Shown here piece after piece: positions 1-14,300 of a stretch of 64,000 nt of DNA. The position numbers were made by a program, and so were the translations under genes. Position 1 is the first letter of the stretch. Each line of letters begins with the position of its first letter. A model generated the notes under the pieces. It did not search any database. It had not been told where the DNA came from and saw only the letters and a list, made by a program, of their open reading frames with translations. Location: NCBI GenBank assembly GCA_036877525.1, contig JAZGTH010000007.1:1456001-1520000 (forward strand), given 5' to 3'. The DNA comes from Chromobotia macracanthus. Its lineage: Eukaryota; Chordata; Actinopteri; Cypriniformes; Botiidae.

Positions 1-39
1 TCAGAACATTTAAACTGAGAGAAATCTTCTGTTCCTCAG

Positions 40-119
40 CTTCAGAAGAGATGGAGATAGATGGACCTGCTTGCCGCCAATGTATGAACAGACGCGTGAT
101 TTCCTGTACAAAAGTGTAA
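40..119 (+). CDS. possible STAT1-like C-terminal exon (partial gene)
   Basis: A pyrimidine-rich acceptor ending in CAG at 37-39 opens a frame reading SEEMEIDGPACRQCMNRRV, then ISCTKV and TAA at 117-119. The MEIDGP start and the I-S-x-x-x-V end have the same spacing as the human STAT1 tail segment that begins MELDGP and ends ISVSEV, the point where the short STAT1-beta form stops. GTAAGC at 116-121 could be a splice donor for a longer alpha-like tail. In human 2q32, STAT1 lies tail to tail with GLS, which fits this strand and place. The middle of the peptide is not conserved and the rest of the gene lies outside the window. It could be chance. Confidence 0.35.
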
Positions 120-2160
120 GCTATAACCATCCATCAATTAACAATATGTATGTATATTATGTATATCATATACCTTTATATGGTTGGTGTTAATGTAGAG
201 GTGGGCCTTGATATGGACTGTAAATCAGAATCTGGCAGGAACAGCTTTCTGTACATTTTAGCATTAGTCCAGCCATCTATTCATTTAAATCGAATTACAT
301 CAGAAAACATATTCGTAACAAAGAAAAATTACTTTTACTTTTTCATGTTTTAGTCCTTTATCATAACCCCAGAACAACCCAAAACTATGAGGTACGTGCA
401 AATTCTTCTGTTTCAGTGGTGGATCATGATTCTGTTCATGATACTGTCACACACAGATATCAGTAATACAAAATGAAAACAGATGTTGACTGATTTTTTT
501 TTCACAGGTCCCCTCTTTATCATATTTCTGCTGTACTGCTCTTATTCTGTTCCTGTCACAAGAAGAGGATTTTCTCACTTTTCTCACAATTTAATGATGA
601 CATTTACAGTCGAAACGTACTTAATCTTTCTCTCTTTAAGCATAAAAAATATGAAATCTGAAATGTTACTGAGAATGGAATTATATTGTGTGAATTTGTG
701 TACTGGTCACCAGAAACTACAGCTGGATGAATACAAACCTGCTTCTGTGAAGTCACTGTCCGAGGAAAAACATCTCGTTACATTCTGTGGAGAATTGCAC
801 ATCAATATATGTGTATACTGTAAACCACTGCCTTATTGCACATGCACAAACACTGACTTCAGACAGTTATAACCTATTAGACATTGTTTGGAAATTAAAG
901 GCAGCTGACATTTTACAATCAGAAATATTATTCCAGAATCCTCTTTCATCCTCTGCCTCTCTCTTTCATTTCAGAATTCACCCGCTTTCTTCATTCGTTT
1001 CTTCTGTCATTTGTGAAAGCCTTATTTTGTGTTCAGGGTAAAGCTGATTTGTTACAATCAAAGGATTAAGTGTAGAAAAATAATCTTGTTCAAAAACAAT
1101 CACAACACTGTTCATCACAACACTGTTCATCACAACACTGTTCATCACAACACTGTTCATCACAACACTGTTCACAAAGGTGAAATTCAAAATCTGTGAA
1201 TTATCTAACCAAAACTAATAGTTTTCCAACTTTGTTTTAATTTCATCTGACTACAGTTTTCTCAAATGTTTCTACAATGTTCTGTTTGAAAGATGATTGC
1301 GGTTTTCACTTCTCCACTGCGAACACAATATCTTAAAGTTACCTTTAACAGTTATGAACAGATTAAAAACTCACAATATCTGAACACACAGATGGTAACT
1401 TGTAATCAGTTATAAATAGAGCAGGAGAAGCCAAGAAACTGTTTCAATGTTTTGTACAATGTTTATAATGTGATTTTCAAACTCTGCAGCTTTAACTGAA
1501 GTATTCTTGTAAATTTCTAAACACTTTCTTTAGTTCTAAACAACGTTACAAACACGTTTGTACTCAGATTTCAAACACGATGTCAATATGCAGTCAACAT
1601 GTGGAGGTTTCTCATGTAAATACCAGTAACATCTGTGTTTAAAGAACACATCAAAACTATCAAAGATTATTATCAGAAATAACATTTGGCAGTGATTAAA
1701 ATGTTCAAATAAATAAAATGCAATAAACATACATCAATAAACACAATCTGAAAGGATGAAATTATTGCCAGCTACTGTTTATGTCTTTATCAAGAGCACA
1801 TGCAAAAATAAGATTATATCATGAAAATAAACTAAACCCCAAACAGTAAATTGTTTTGGTATTTTGAACTTTGTAAGAGATACGTTTGTCCTCACATAAA
1901 CAGGTTGTCAGCTTTAACAGACATCACGGACACATACCTGCAAGCACACAATAACAATTAAGTGTGTTACAAAGTTTACAACATTTCATATTGAAATCAC
2001 ACAGTCTTTCCCATGAGGAAGTCAAGGACCAAATGCAGAAATCAAATTATGGCTGAAAAAACATAAAAACCACCGATGATGACATCAAAACATATAGATT
2101 GTTTTGACCAACAACAGCCAGGTTATAGAGAAAGAGTTTCTCTTCAGAGGCTGATGCTGC
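120..2160. other. tail-to-tail spacer and 3' UTR sequence before gls
   Basis: AT-rich sequence without a credible coding exon. On the plus strand, four AATAAA hexamers are clustered at 1708-1741, as expected if an upstream plus-strand transcript ends near 1.75 kb. On the minus strand the KGA 3' UTR of gls must start at 2160. I found no AATAAA for it here; ATTAAA at 1236-1241 is the only candidate hexamer noticed. A 15-bp tandem repeat lies at 1101-1175. Confidence 0.4.
1101..1175. repeat. 15-bp tandem repeat, 5 copies
   Basis: Five near-identical head-to-tail copies of CACAACACTGTTCAT. The 15-bp period keeps a reading frame open on the minus strand, producing an apparent small ORF that is a repeat artefact. 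Confidence 0.95.
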
Positions 2161-2317
2161 TCATGTCTCCAGCATCCCGTCCAGGTGTTTCTCAGAGCTC
2201 TCTTTGTCTGCGGCAGGATTTACAGATGGATTATATTTATCGTTGTACTCCTGCAGTAGCGCCAGCACGTCGTGATGACCAAAATGTTTTGCCTCATCAA
2301 GTGGTGTGTTGCCCCAT
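2161..2317 (-). CDS. gls: gls exon 19: KGA C-terminus and stop
   Basis: Encodes WGNTPLDEAKHFGHHDVLAL, LQEYNDKYNPSVNPAADKES and SEKHLDGMLET, with TGA at 2163-2161. The ankyrin core and the final HLDGML motif (human NLDGLL) match KGA; the linker between them is divergent. 157 nt. Confidence 0.96.
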
Positions 2318-5300
2318 CTGGAAGAGAAAGTTTTGTTTTACGGTTCTGATGCTTTTTGACCAACGCATTTCCATAACTTCCAAAATCCACTGGTTTGAGA
2401 TGATTCGATAAAGATTTGTAGATTCTATACAGATTGCCCTCACTCAAGTAACTTCCGGTTGATGATGTATTTAGAGCGGAGCAAAACTTCGTTGATTTCT
2501 ATGACATTTTAGGATTTTATTAATTTAATGAATGAACCAGACTTCTGTATCAGATCACCTGTCTTTAGGACCAGGATTCACTTTGCAGGCCTCCAGCAGA
2601 AACCGCACGACCTCGATGTGTCCTGAAAATTCGTACATAATAATAATAATAATAATAATAGTTTATAGTAGTATTGCTGTAAAGAACCTTTAAAAAAAAA
2701 CCTGAATTCAGAGCAGAACTCATTTACACCTGTGGTCATTAGAAAAAGGTCCTTTAGATGTGTTGCACCAGGATTTATATATTTATATAAAATTTGTACC
2801 CTCAGCAGCAGCTACATGCAGAGCCGTCCTGGAGTCATAATCCCTCTGTTCCATGTCCACAGAGGACAATGCAAACCTGAAGCCACATATCATACAGATG
2901 TTACAGAAACAGACAGAAAACACTTCTGCAGTGAATGAAGAGCTTCGTACCTTCTCAAAGCAGACACATCTCCTGTATAGGCAGCAAAGAGAAGGTTGAT
3001 GACAGATTTCACCTGGAATGGTACAGAACAACCTTATTTGATAAGCTATGATGGGGGGATGGCAGAAAGGCGACAACCTCCATTTCTTTCGCTTTAATGG
3101 ATGTAAATGAATGTAAAACATCAAAAAACATAAAACATCTGGTGAGAGTGAAACATCAAATTGACAATGTTAAACTGCAAACCTGAAAGAAACATTCTGC
3201 AGTCTGTTCGTGGACAATCTTCAGTCAAGTCTTGTTTTGCTTTAGCCAGTACCTGAAACTTATATTGGGTTGAGGCACGTGCTGGTGTGTGGCAGGAAAG
3301 CACAACTATAGGGCAACAGTAATCCTTCATGTTACTCAATAACCCATAAGCTGTTTGCAGAAAATGTTGCTGCCAGTTCTCTTCCATGAATACTTCATTA
3401 AATACAGCACGTTTGAACAGTGTTCAACTGTACAGTATGATCATAAATCAGTAATTACTATAAGAAGTGTCAGTGTTTTGGCAATAGTCACTGTGTTAGT
3501 GTCTTTTCGAGTGTGTTTAATTATAGTCTCAACCCAGTTAAGGCTTAAATAGGACTGCAGCATTATTCCTGTAATTATCATTATCTTGTGTCATTTATAT
3601 CTAAACTATAATTTGAGATAATAATATACTAGAAAATGAAGCCCAGTAAGACAGACTGAATGCTGGCTTAAAACCTGAACTGGATTTTTAAGGGCTAGCT
3701 TGAGGTTTGAAGTCACAGGTCTTATTAGGTATTGTTTCAGTTTCATGCCACTGCATAAACTATTTAGTTACGTCATGTGATTCAAATTCACGTGTGTCAG
3801 ATAGAATCTTTCCTAAATCTCTCATTTGCATTAAAACAGACAGATTGTTACGCTGGGAAATCCAAAGAAAAACGAACATTCATGTGGAACCACAGTCACA
3901 GAAACAAAGTTGACTGAAGTCTTCAGAGCTTTTACTCAATACATGTGTATGCACACACATGTTTACGTCTATCTAACTGAGAACATTTCATAGACTTGTA
4001 TTGTTTTTATACACAGCTAGTTATAAACACTAACCTAAACCTAACCCTAACCCTTACAGAAAACATTCAGCATTTTTCCAATAAAAAAAACTGCACTATT
4101 TTTATAGCATTTTTACAAATGAGGATGCCCCCAAAAAGAGGTTTTACTTAGATTTGTCAGGTTTTTATGACTTTTGGGTACAAATTTGTCCCCAATATAT
4201 GGTTAAGTAAACCCCCAACACACACAGAGACCAGCAGATTTGTGTGCACCACAACATATAGCAATCATCTGTGATTATCTTTACATGTTAATACTTTCCA
4301 TGATTTTCCAAGTCTGGGAATTTTTTCCATGACTCTGGGAAACCAGAAAGAGATTTGTTGTGATGATTTAAGTGCTGAACCCATGCAGAAGCAAACACAA
4401 ACGTGTGACATTCATGCAGACCAGAAAAAATCTGCTTGCTGTGTATCACCAGACTTTCAATCGAAAACACTTTAACAATCACATCAGAAACATGAGAATT
4501 GATTGGTCTGTTCATCCAAAAACATGATTAACAAAAACAAAATGAATTTCAACATAACAATGAGATGAGATTAAATACATTTATTATTGATACAAAAACA
4601 CATACCAGGACAAGTTACATAAACATAAATGAGAGAACAGAATAAAAACAAACTGTTTATGTGGATGAGATGTGTTATAACTAAAATCAAGTGATGATTA
4701 AATGTGATAATGTGTTATAAAAATGTACGTCGGACTTTCTACATCAGAAGCAGACGTCACCACATTTGCATGGGAGTTCAGGTAATGAGTGTGAGCTGTT
4801 ACTGTTAAAACAGTTCTGATATTAAACTGCTTGTTTGTTTTGTTAAACTGTCTATAAGGACATAAGAATCAAATCATTTCATAAGCAAAAGTCTGGTAAC
4901 ACTGTAGCAGCACAAAACATCAAATCCTGTTACATGACATGAAAACAAAACACACTGACAGCAGTCTTACGATCTTAACCAAACAAACCACTCCACAATC
5001 CTTGTTATGGAGAAACTTGTCATGCTTGTGAATGCATCAAGCAAATTATGCAAAATAAAAAAAGAATATATAGTGAAAACAAATATATCAATTAATACAG
5101 AATTCATTCATATGCAATGAAAACTAATTCAAAGGGTTTTTTTGTAACACATCAAACTTTAAACATCTTTAAACTCTGGCCTGATGAGGGCAGTATCGCT
5201 CTAATAATAAAACAACTTTAAGAGCTAATCCAAGCTTAGCTTGACATGAGTCAAAAACCACAGATAAGATGCGTAACACTTACCAATAAAGAAATTGTGT

Positions 5301-8300
5301 AGATACAGAAATACAAATGAGAGCAGACACACAGGCGTTTCATCTCCGAAACAACTTCACAAATCTGCAGACTGGTTAACTGTAGGTTAAAACTGGCTGC
5401 TGAACAAAACTAGTGAAGCTCTGACACAACCGGTTTTCATCAGAAAACTTCCCTCAGGACACACTTGGAACAACTGGGGAATCAATAACTAAACGTAACC
5501 AAAACCTGGTTGCTAACTGTCAACAGCATGAGACATGAATGAGCAGAAGTGTTTTAACTTTGCTTTCCACTGCAGAGTGACAGTCATACAACAGCATGTC
5601 CTAAAGGGAAAAGGTGTTTTAATGAACTAGTTTAACTTACCTTGAAAAAAGCACACACCAAACAACCCAGATCTGAACCCACATCTAGTTAACAGGCAGC
5701 GATTTCAGAATGCTGTTTTGAACCTTCCTGGTATTTTAAAAATAACTTTAATGTTTTTGTTACTTAATGGAAACATTTGGGAAACGTTTGTGTTAGCTGG
5801 GACTGAGAGCAGTTTTACACCTGCTCATGCTCTTGTGCGTGTTTGCAGCATTATGAAGTTCAAGGCTCCAAGGAGTTTTGCAATAACTCTAATATTATTA
5901 TAGACTCTATGTATAGTGAGCTTAATTACATGTGACCAAAACCTTCAATTGTAATTTACTAGAGAACCTCCTCCAGTCTCTGCTCAGCAGCCGGTCCCCA
6001 GCACCCACCAGTAAACACTTGCTGGTCCACAAGAAAATATACAGAAAATGGAAGGCCTTAAAATCACATCACCCATTCATTTCAACACAGTCCAAAACAT
6101 CCCGGAGTGCCTGTCTGTTAGATATAAACCCCAGACCGCTAGAACAGAACCACTCCAGACACAATCTGTGTTCACATCCTGCACCATACATCTCCATATT
6201 CACCAAGAGAAGAGACTCACCAAGACAGAAGCAGAAGACACAGCGGTAGAGCTATTTATATATGTGACCACAGTTACAATCCACTGAGCTTCACTGAAAA
6301 TAAATAACTGCATGGACAGGATATATACACACAAACAGGCACCCACACGCAGTCCATTTTATTTATCTTCAACATTCTTCATCCTATAGACTACAGTAGT
6401 GGAGCTGTCTTCATTGCACTCTGCAGCCGAGACTTTAGTCCACAAACTGTCTTTGAGTGCTAACTCTTCCTGAAGGCTCTCGTAATCCAGGGGTCCAAAG
6501 GTGTGCTGTTGTGCAACACGGAGAGTGTGTTAGTGTGTGTGTGTTTTTGTGCGGAAATGACTCACAACTGTTCAGTATCTGTGACGTGAGAAGGTTTCAA
6601 ACTCCACAAAAACAGAGATGAAGACAATCTCAAAAAATTCCAAAATATCAAAACAAAAATCAAACACGAATTTTCAAGGAAAATGATCACATGCATCGTT
6701 TAGGTTGCACAAACAGTATTTGATTATTATTAACCAGGCCCAAACAAAACCTGCACAAGCAGAATAGATTTTGTACAACTGTCATTCACAAACTTCTACA
6801 CATTTACCCTCAACCATCTGCCATTTGTCATACTAAGAGCCCTGCCCCAAGAGCACATCATTGGTTGAGCCAATGTTACTATCCAGGTAACAGGGACCCC
6901 TGGATTACATTAAATAATATTTAACGATTCAAATGATTTTGCAGATTTCCCCCCAAAATTAATGCATCACACGCGAAACGCCGCAGGTTTTGTCTGGGCC
7001 TGCAGAAGACAATCGCAGACTGAAGCAAGCAAAACAAGAAAAAACAATCTCTTGCAGATTAAATGCATCAAACATGTCGGAAGTCACATTCAACATGCAG
7101 AATATGCAGAACTGCACAGACAGATGATGCAGCACACCAAATTCAAACAAAGCTACAGTACCAACTAAACTTTTAGTACCCAAGTAGCAGATATATAATA
7201 GCAAAATATTCCAGTAGGGGGCGTAGTGTCTGTATGACTGATTTGTACCCTATATAAGAATGCTGTGTTAAGAGTCCTGAGAAAATAATTATAATTCCCT
7301 TCATCAGTATACGTGCAGTCAGTCGTACAAAACATGGTATAACGCGTTGATGGGGCAGATGGGAGGGGCAAGGCTGGCGGGCAAACAGAAGAGGGCACTC
7401 ACCCGCTGGTCCCCACCCTCACGCCGAGGATCGAGCTTCTTGGCAAAGTGCCTCAGGTTGTCATAGTTGTGGAAGTTAAACAAGGACACCAGATCCTACA
7501 ACAGAAGAATAGAAGTCAGTGCCAGAGGTCAACGTCTCAACACATACACACACACAGACACACTGCTGGAGTGTCTCAGGGTGGTCTGCTAGTGACAGCA
7601 GAGTGTGTCATTCACAATCAAGTTACCTTTTATTAGAACCCTCTGTACAATTACAACACTGAAATGAGCTTCCATTGTCATTAAACCAGTTTACATTTAT
7701 GCATTTGGCAGACGCTTTTATCCAAAGCGACTAACAGTGCATCAAGTTATACGTTGCCTCAGAACATGTGCTCCCAGTGTATCGACTGCTAATGCAATGC
7801 TCTACCAACTGAGCTACAGGAAAACGCAACCGTTTAGACCATGTGATCATGGGAATGGCCTTTAAAGGTGACATTTCGAGGTCAAACAGTTGCTCTTGAG
7901 AATAATATGAGGTCTTGCCAAAGAGCACAGACTATAATACAATAAAAATGGTGGCTGGGAAGGTAAAATACTAAGAATAAACAACCTACAGATGGCACCT
8001 TTAAACAGCTTTTAACAGATAGTTATGAGATTTCTAAATTCTGATTAAGAACTGATTCAATAATTGCATCAATGCATAATTCAAATAATTATTAATGTAA
8101 CAAGATATCAAAAATGTGCATCTTTTATCATGTGCTGTTCTGATCTTGCTTGTGTACGTCTGCAAATGAGAAACTTCACACACCGTGCAGAACTGGATGC
8201 CGCGGACACTGTTGCCGAGCTTGTCCAACGGAGGAGACCAGCACATGATTCCCATCACATTGGGCACAACCAGCAAAATTCCTCCCGCCACACCTGACTT

Positions 8301-11300
8301 GGCTGGAAGACCCACCTGAACAAAACCAATAAATAGATTACTTGAAAGTCATTTAATTACTAGCTGTGTTTTGTCATGTTGGTCTAAGATGGTGATTAGT
8401 GTAAGCTGGTACTAGACCAACAACAAACCAGCTATCAACTGGTCTCAAGTGTCTTAAGGTGGTTTATAAAAGTGGTAACCAGTTTACCAACTAGGAAACA
8501 GCTAGATAGAAACAGCTAGAAACAGGATGACCATCTAGAAGTCCCAACAGGTGGTTGGGACTTCTAGATACAAATAATGTAGGTGTGATTGTATGTCAGA
8601 GGAATTTGCATTGTGTTCACACACATGATCTATGTGTATTAATACTTACGTGGAATGCGAATTGTCCAGAGAAGTCGTACATGCCGCAGGAGTGCATGAG
8701 GCTCAGGGTGTTTCGCACGGCCTCCGGGCTCAGCACACGCTCACCTGTGATAGGACAGAAGCCGCCATTGGCCAGCGTGGCAGCCATGACGCTGGCGCTC
8801 TCACATGTCACCTCAATGGAGCACAGCTGCACAAACACGCATGTAAACATACACCATCATACTTTCTGGAATTTACTGAAAATATACTGAAGATACAAAA
8901 TTAAAAGTGTAAAATCTAATCGGGCAGAAACCAAATCCCCAGGTTTCATAAATCTAAGAAATCAGTGGAAAAGAATTTTCTAGACCACACAGATCAAATG
9001 TCTAAAGGGTTATTCTGGTTTGGGGGTGAAGTTATGTGAGCTCAGGCTGTACTATCAGAGAATATTTCATTTCTCTGGAAGTCTTGGAGAGAGTGTGTGT
9101 GGCATCTGTGGTCTCAACACCCTAAGAATCTTAACACTGTGTGTGCATAAACATCACATATCATGTCACTTTCTTTCTGATGTCAAAGGCAGTCAGAAGG
9201 CAGTCAGCAGTTAAACTAAACCACATCCACTCATCATCACTTATCATTCTCAACTCAGTTCAATCACTCTCTATTATGCTCAGTGCTTTGGTTGAGGATT
9301 AATGAATTACATTATGAATTTTCTTTATATTACATATTCCAATTATATATCAATATATAAATCAATAAAATTAGTGAATTTGATTGTGGTGTTTATTGTT
9401 TTGACAGTATTACATCTAGAAATATGCCTAAACCAAGAAATAAACCAGTTGAGACAGAAATAATTCTTTATATCAGTGAATAAATTGACAAAATTTGTCT
9501 CAAAAAATTCACAAAAATCTGTACAAACATGTAAATCTGACACTGACTCAATGGAAGGTGACTGTACACACCTGAAAGTAGAAGTCCAGAACTGCGATCA
9601 TATCGGTTCCATCTGGAAAGCACTGCGCAAGAGAACAAAGGGTTAATGATGAACTACAATCAAAACTGAATCCAGAGCTGTCATGAATCACTCTAAACAA
9701 ACAGAGCAGAAACATGCAGAGAAGAGTGAGAAACACCAGAGAACTGGTACAATAAATCAGAGGGTGACAGGCACACCCGCAGGACCCCAGCTAACAGGGA
9801 ATGTTCTCTACACGTTGACTAACATTCTCTAAAAGTTCTTTCAAAGTTATCAAAAACATTCTTGCAGTAACGTTAGTAGTTTTTAACGTTTTTTATCATA
9901 CATCAAAAAGTTTTTCTTAAGTTGTTAGTGGAACGTTTTAAAAATGTTATATTTTTAAAAAATATTAGAATAACGTTCTTATAACCAAGCAATAATGTTA
10001 ATATTATGTCTAAAACATTCAAAATAATATTTAAAATATTTTTGTTACTAACAGAAATGTTAGGGAAATGTTCTTACAACCTAAATTGTTAGCTAAGACA
10101 CCATTAAACCACATCAAAACAGCCCGGAGATACAAACCTTCTTCTCTTTCAGATAGTAGCCTATCGCAAAATTCCTGTCTCCTGACTCACGCTCCGACTG
10201 GAATCTAGATTAGGACACACATGAGAGTTCAGACGCCTCTATTGATCCTGGACACATATACTCTGCTTTTCACATGTGACTCTTCTTTATCTGTCTCTGA
10301 TCGTACACTGTTCTCTTTGTGCTCTGTTTGTGCTCTTTGCACATTCAATAAAAATGTTATCAACGCTTGAAAAGAAACGATGAGACCAGTCAAACAGAAA
10401 TGGCAGTTTCACTTACGTGGCATTACTGAAGCCAACATATTCATTTCCCGCCATCTTCTGCAGGAAGCCCATCACCTGCAGGATTCAGGAATCAGAACGG
10501 GCAAATCCGAATCAGAACAGAACCAACGTTTTAACATACTCTGTTGATGATTTACTCACATAATCAAACTTCTCGGCATTGCTTGCGCCTTGCTGAAAAA
10601 CACGGTAATAAGAAAACAGTATCAGTAAATTCTGTCTTCATTCAGTGTTCGTTCACAAAACTCTCTATTATAATATTGAAAATAAAATACATTTGAATGT
10701 AATTACACAGAAAGAAAGAAATCAGAACGGTAACTAACTCATACAGATTAACAGTAAGATTTCATTCTCTAATGATTGGTGCAAAACTCAAATCAGTTAG
10801 TAGACTGTGGTTAGAAATCAATGAGAGAGACTACTGTAAGATGAATCCTGATCAGGATCATGTCATAACTGGACTACAGTACTGTACTGTTATTCTCTAG
10901 AAAGGAAATCAATCATGATAAATGACTACAGAGCAGAACTTCAGTTAAAATGGTTCATGAAGACCTGCAGACCAAACAGAGAGGTGGGCAGGAAAACAGA
11001 GAATGTAAATCAGCAACTGATGTAAATCTAGACTGAAAACAGTTTGTGTGTGTGTGAGAAGGTCTGGAACAGACTGAACTTAAACATCTGAACTGTTTGG
11101 ATGAATGTCCATTAACCTGCAGATTTCTGCCAGACTGAGTGTGAACTGGCCACTGTAGACCGATGCAGGTGAGGGACAATCTTAGCTAAGAACATTTAGC
11201 TGTTGCTTTGCTTCACTGCGTAACCTGTAGAAATAAACACTGACTAATGTGTGTTCGACTGGCTGTTAGATTTCTGAACATTAATGCTGACAAAACAGTG

Positions 11301-14300
11301 TGAAGGTGCATGAATGTATTACATATTTAATTTGCCTGGAAACCCACAGGTCGTGCATTATTATAATGCTGGCTTCATTTTTTTTTTCAAAATTCCTTAT
11401 TGGTATGTCCACCAAAACCAGCACAATCTTTCAGGATGTTGCAACCTGGTAAGATTTATTTATTTCCAAACCATCTTACTGTTTTCTCATTAATAAATAA
11501 TATCCTTAAAAAAATCCTAAAATATGTAGACTTACATTGAATGAATGTTCAGAGTCTGCCTGTCTGAACTAACTAACTCACTGACCAACAAACTAACTAA
11601 CACTGTAACTGACTAACCAACCAACCAACCAATCTGTCTATACGATTCAAACCGTATTGTTGAAACAATTTTAACTATTCAAATGACTTATAAATAGCCT
11701 TTACAACTTTCAAATGTCAACATTTTGTCAAACTAACATCAACGTTTTGTCTGTTGAAATATGACATTACAATAACACACAGACGTTGCAGGTTTCCATA
11801 ATTGACAACCCAGTGTCAAAAGTGATCATACGGCCGGCACAGACTTCCGCTTTATTAAGGAACACAATGACTCTACTGATGTTTTAGTATCCGGGTTTTG
11901 TTCACGGGAAGGGAGGAGAAATGGAAAGGAAAAATTACCAACGTCTTTGACCTGCAGCAGCGGTCAAAAATTCCCACAGATCCTACGTCTGCAAAATATG
12001 CAACAACATAAAAGCACACAGAGAGCCTTCAACAGCAAATCACACGCTTCAAAATGCACTCGGGGTGCCGCTCAAGGACCGGGGAGGAAATGATGTCATG
12101 CATTTCTGAAGTATAAAGGACACCAATGGCATGACTGACAATCAGTACTTTAGGTGTGATGGAATCTGTTGTGTACAGGATGCTAAACCTTCATTACAGA
12201 GTGTGATGGTACATCTTTGCACGTATGAATTTGTGCTGGGTTAAATCAAACAAACATCACAAACATGAGAGTTTTTCTTATGTCACAGCAGAGGATGATA
12301 GTTTCTGCCGGACAGGCTCATAAAAGCCAGTTGAAAATGTGTGCGAGGTTCAGACACGGATCACCTCTGGTTTCTTCTGATCACATGCACACAGTAAGGC
12401 TGGGCGGCATGACGCATATACTGCTCGAAACTTTAATGTGTGAACCTGTCAGGATTTTTCTGTACTACAGTAGATACGTGCGCATCTGTCAGTGACCAGG
12501 ACAACTTTTCTACTTTTTACATGTGACATTGACAAAATAACATGAAAATACTGAAAGCAAACTTTCCCAAATGAGTCAAAAACAGGATAAACTAGTTATT
12601 TCAATGTGTAATATTAAGTCAAGCAACTTAAAATTATAGTTTAATTGATGTGTGTACATTTTCTGTTAATCCATCCAGTTTTACTGTGAGTCAGAACTTA
12701 AGTGATACATAATGTGAAACTTTCTACACTGATGCCAGACTTATCATTTGTAATGAACAATCTTATATTTTCGTTATTTGTCATCAAGTTTTAAATAAAA
12801 AGAGAAAATGTTACAAAAGGAGATGAATAAACTTTCACCAAAAAACTGAATTGTGCAATTTCTCATTACTGTGATGCTGGTCATACCGCCCACCCCAGAG
12901 CACTGCATACAAGAGCTCAAATGTACTAAGCCATGAAACATTTGAACCTGAAACCTTTTATTTCAAAAGCACCTTTAACCCAGCTGGAGTGTTTGTCTCT
13001 CTTGTGCTCTTACACAAGGATCCAAACACACACATGACTCGACTGCATCAGCCGTCAACCTACACACACACATTAACTTACACATAAACACCAAACCAAA
13101 AGGTGCAAACCAAGTCTGAATGAATTTCAAAAAATTCATTACAAACAGACTTCTGTTTAATGAGCTCAAAAACTGAACGCCACACATGTGACTTAACAAC
13201 GAGAGCGACCTCGAGTGGGTGTGTTTGATACTGATCAATAAGCAGTAATATAACACAAAAAAAGACAGGAAACACCTGCAGTATAAAACACACAGATGAG
13301 CATTTGGTCTTAATACAGAGAACATCAGAGTTAACTTATTGGTTCAGTCAATAACATCTTAATATGAAAGCATACTGAAGGTCACAAAAACATGTATTAA
13401 AAACATTGAGTCAATGAGAAATAGTCTGTCCTGGCTTATTCAAACCAAGTAAATGTAAGTTCAGTTAGAAGAAGTAGTTGACAGTTTTTAACGTGAAAAC
13501 AATGTAAAACAAGAGAAATGAGCTTACCTTAATTAGAGAGGAACACACGATTGCTCCAGCGTTCACCATTGGATTGTGCGGTTTATCTGTAAATAATTAA
13601 ACTATTGAAATTAAACTTAATTATTAAAGTAAATGTAAATTTACATTTATACATTTGGCAGATGCTTTTATCCAAAGCAACTTAACAGCAAATTCAAGTC
13701 TTACAATTTATCATTACATTTGTTCCCTGGGGATCGAACCCACAACCTTTGCACTGCTAACGCAATGCTCTACCAATTCAGCTACAGGGACACAGGAAAT
13801 AGTTAATATTATGTTTCGTAACTGCAATAATAACTGCAGTAATACTTAACACAATATATAACAAACTTTTGCACAGTGCTTCAGTAATGCAGAGGGCTGT
13901 AATCCTCACCGTCCTCATTCAGAAAGAGTTTGTTGAAGCGTAAGCCGCTGGGCTCTTTCCCGATGAACCGGTGAACGTATTCAGTGCTGTGATCGTGCAC
14001 AGCAATGGCGTACTTCAGCGGCTTCACACACGACTGCAGGCAGAACGGCACTTTGGTGTCACCCACTGTGTGTCTGTGCAAATAAAGCAACAGATCAGAA
14101 CCACTGACACAACATGTAAAGTATTTTTCAGACTAATAAATCAATCGTGGTGTTCAGAATTGTTTATCATACATAAATAAACAAAATATTCTCCCAACCA
14201 ATTATTGAAATGAATTAGTATCATTTAACAGTATGCTCAATTATTAACATGACGTTGATGTTGGTGTCTTCTGAATTTTGATGGGTTCACTGTCACAACA

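Larger units (their letters stand above)
4565..6358 (-). other. gls: probable 3' UTR of the GAC isoform
   Basis: About 1.8 kb of AT-rich sequence without coding potential follows the GAC stop on the minus strand. AATAAA on the minus strand (plus-strand TTTATT at 4580-4585), followed by a U- and GU-rich stretch, is a plausible cleavage signal. Another AATAAA overlaps the stop codon (6356-6361) but would leave no UTR. A transposon fragment lies at 5709-5801. Confidence 0.45.

Noticed and set aside
4031..4053. Telomere-like CCCTAA repeats
   Set aside because: Only two or three degenerate units inside a dispersed repeat; not an interstitial telomere.
11820..12120. Possible transposase or zinc-finger remnant in gls intron 7
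   Set aside because: A few Cys codons in one frame, but no continuous frame or recognisable domain.
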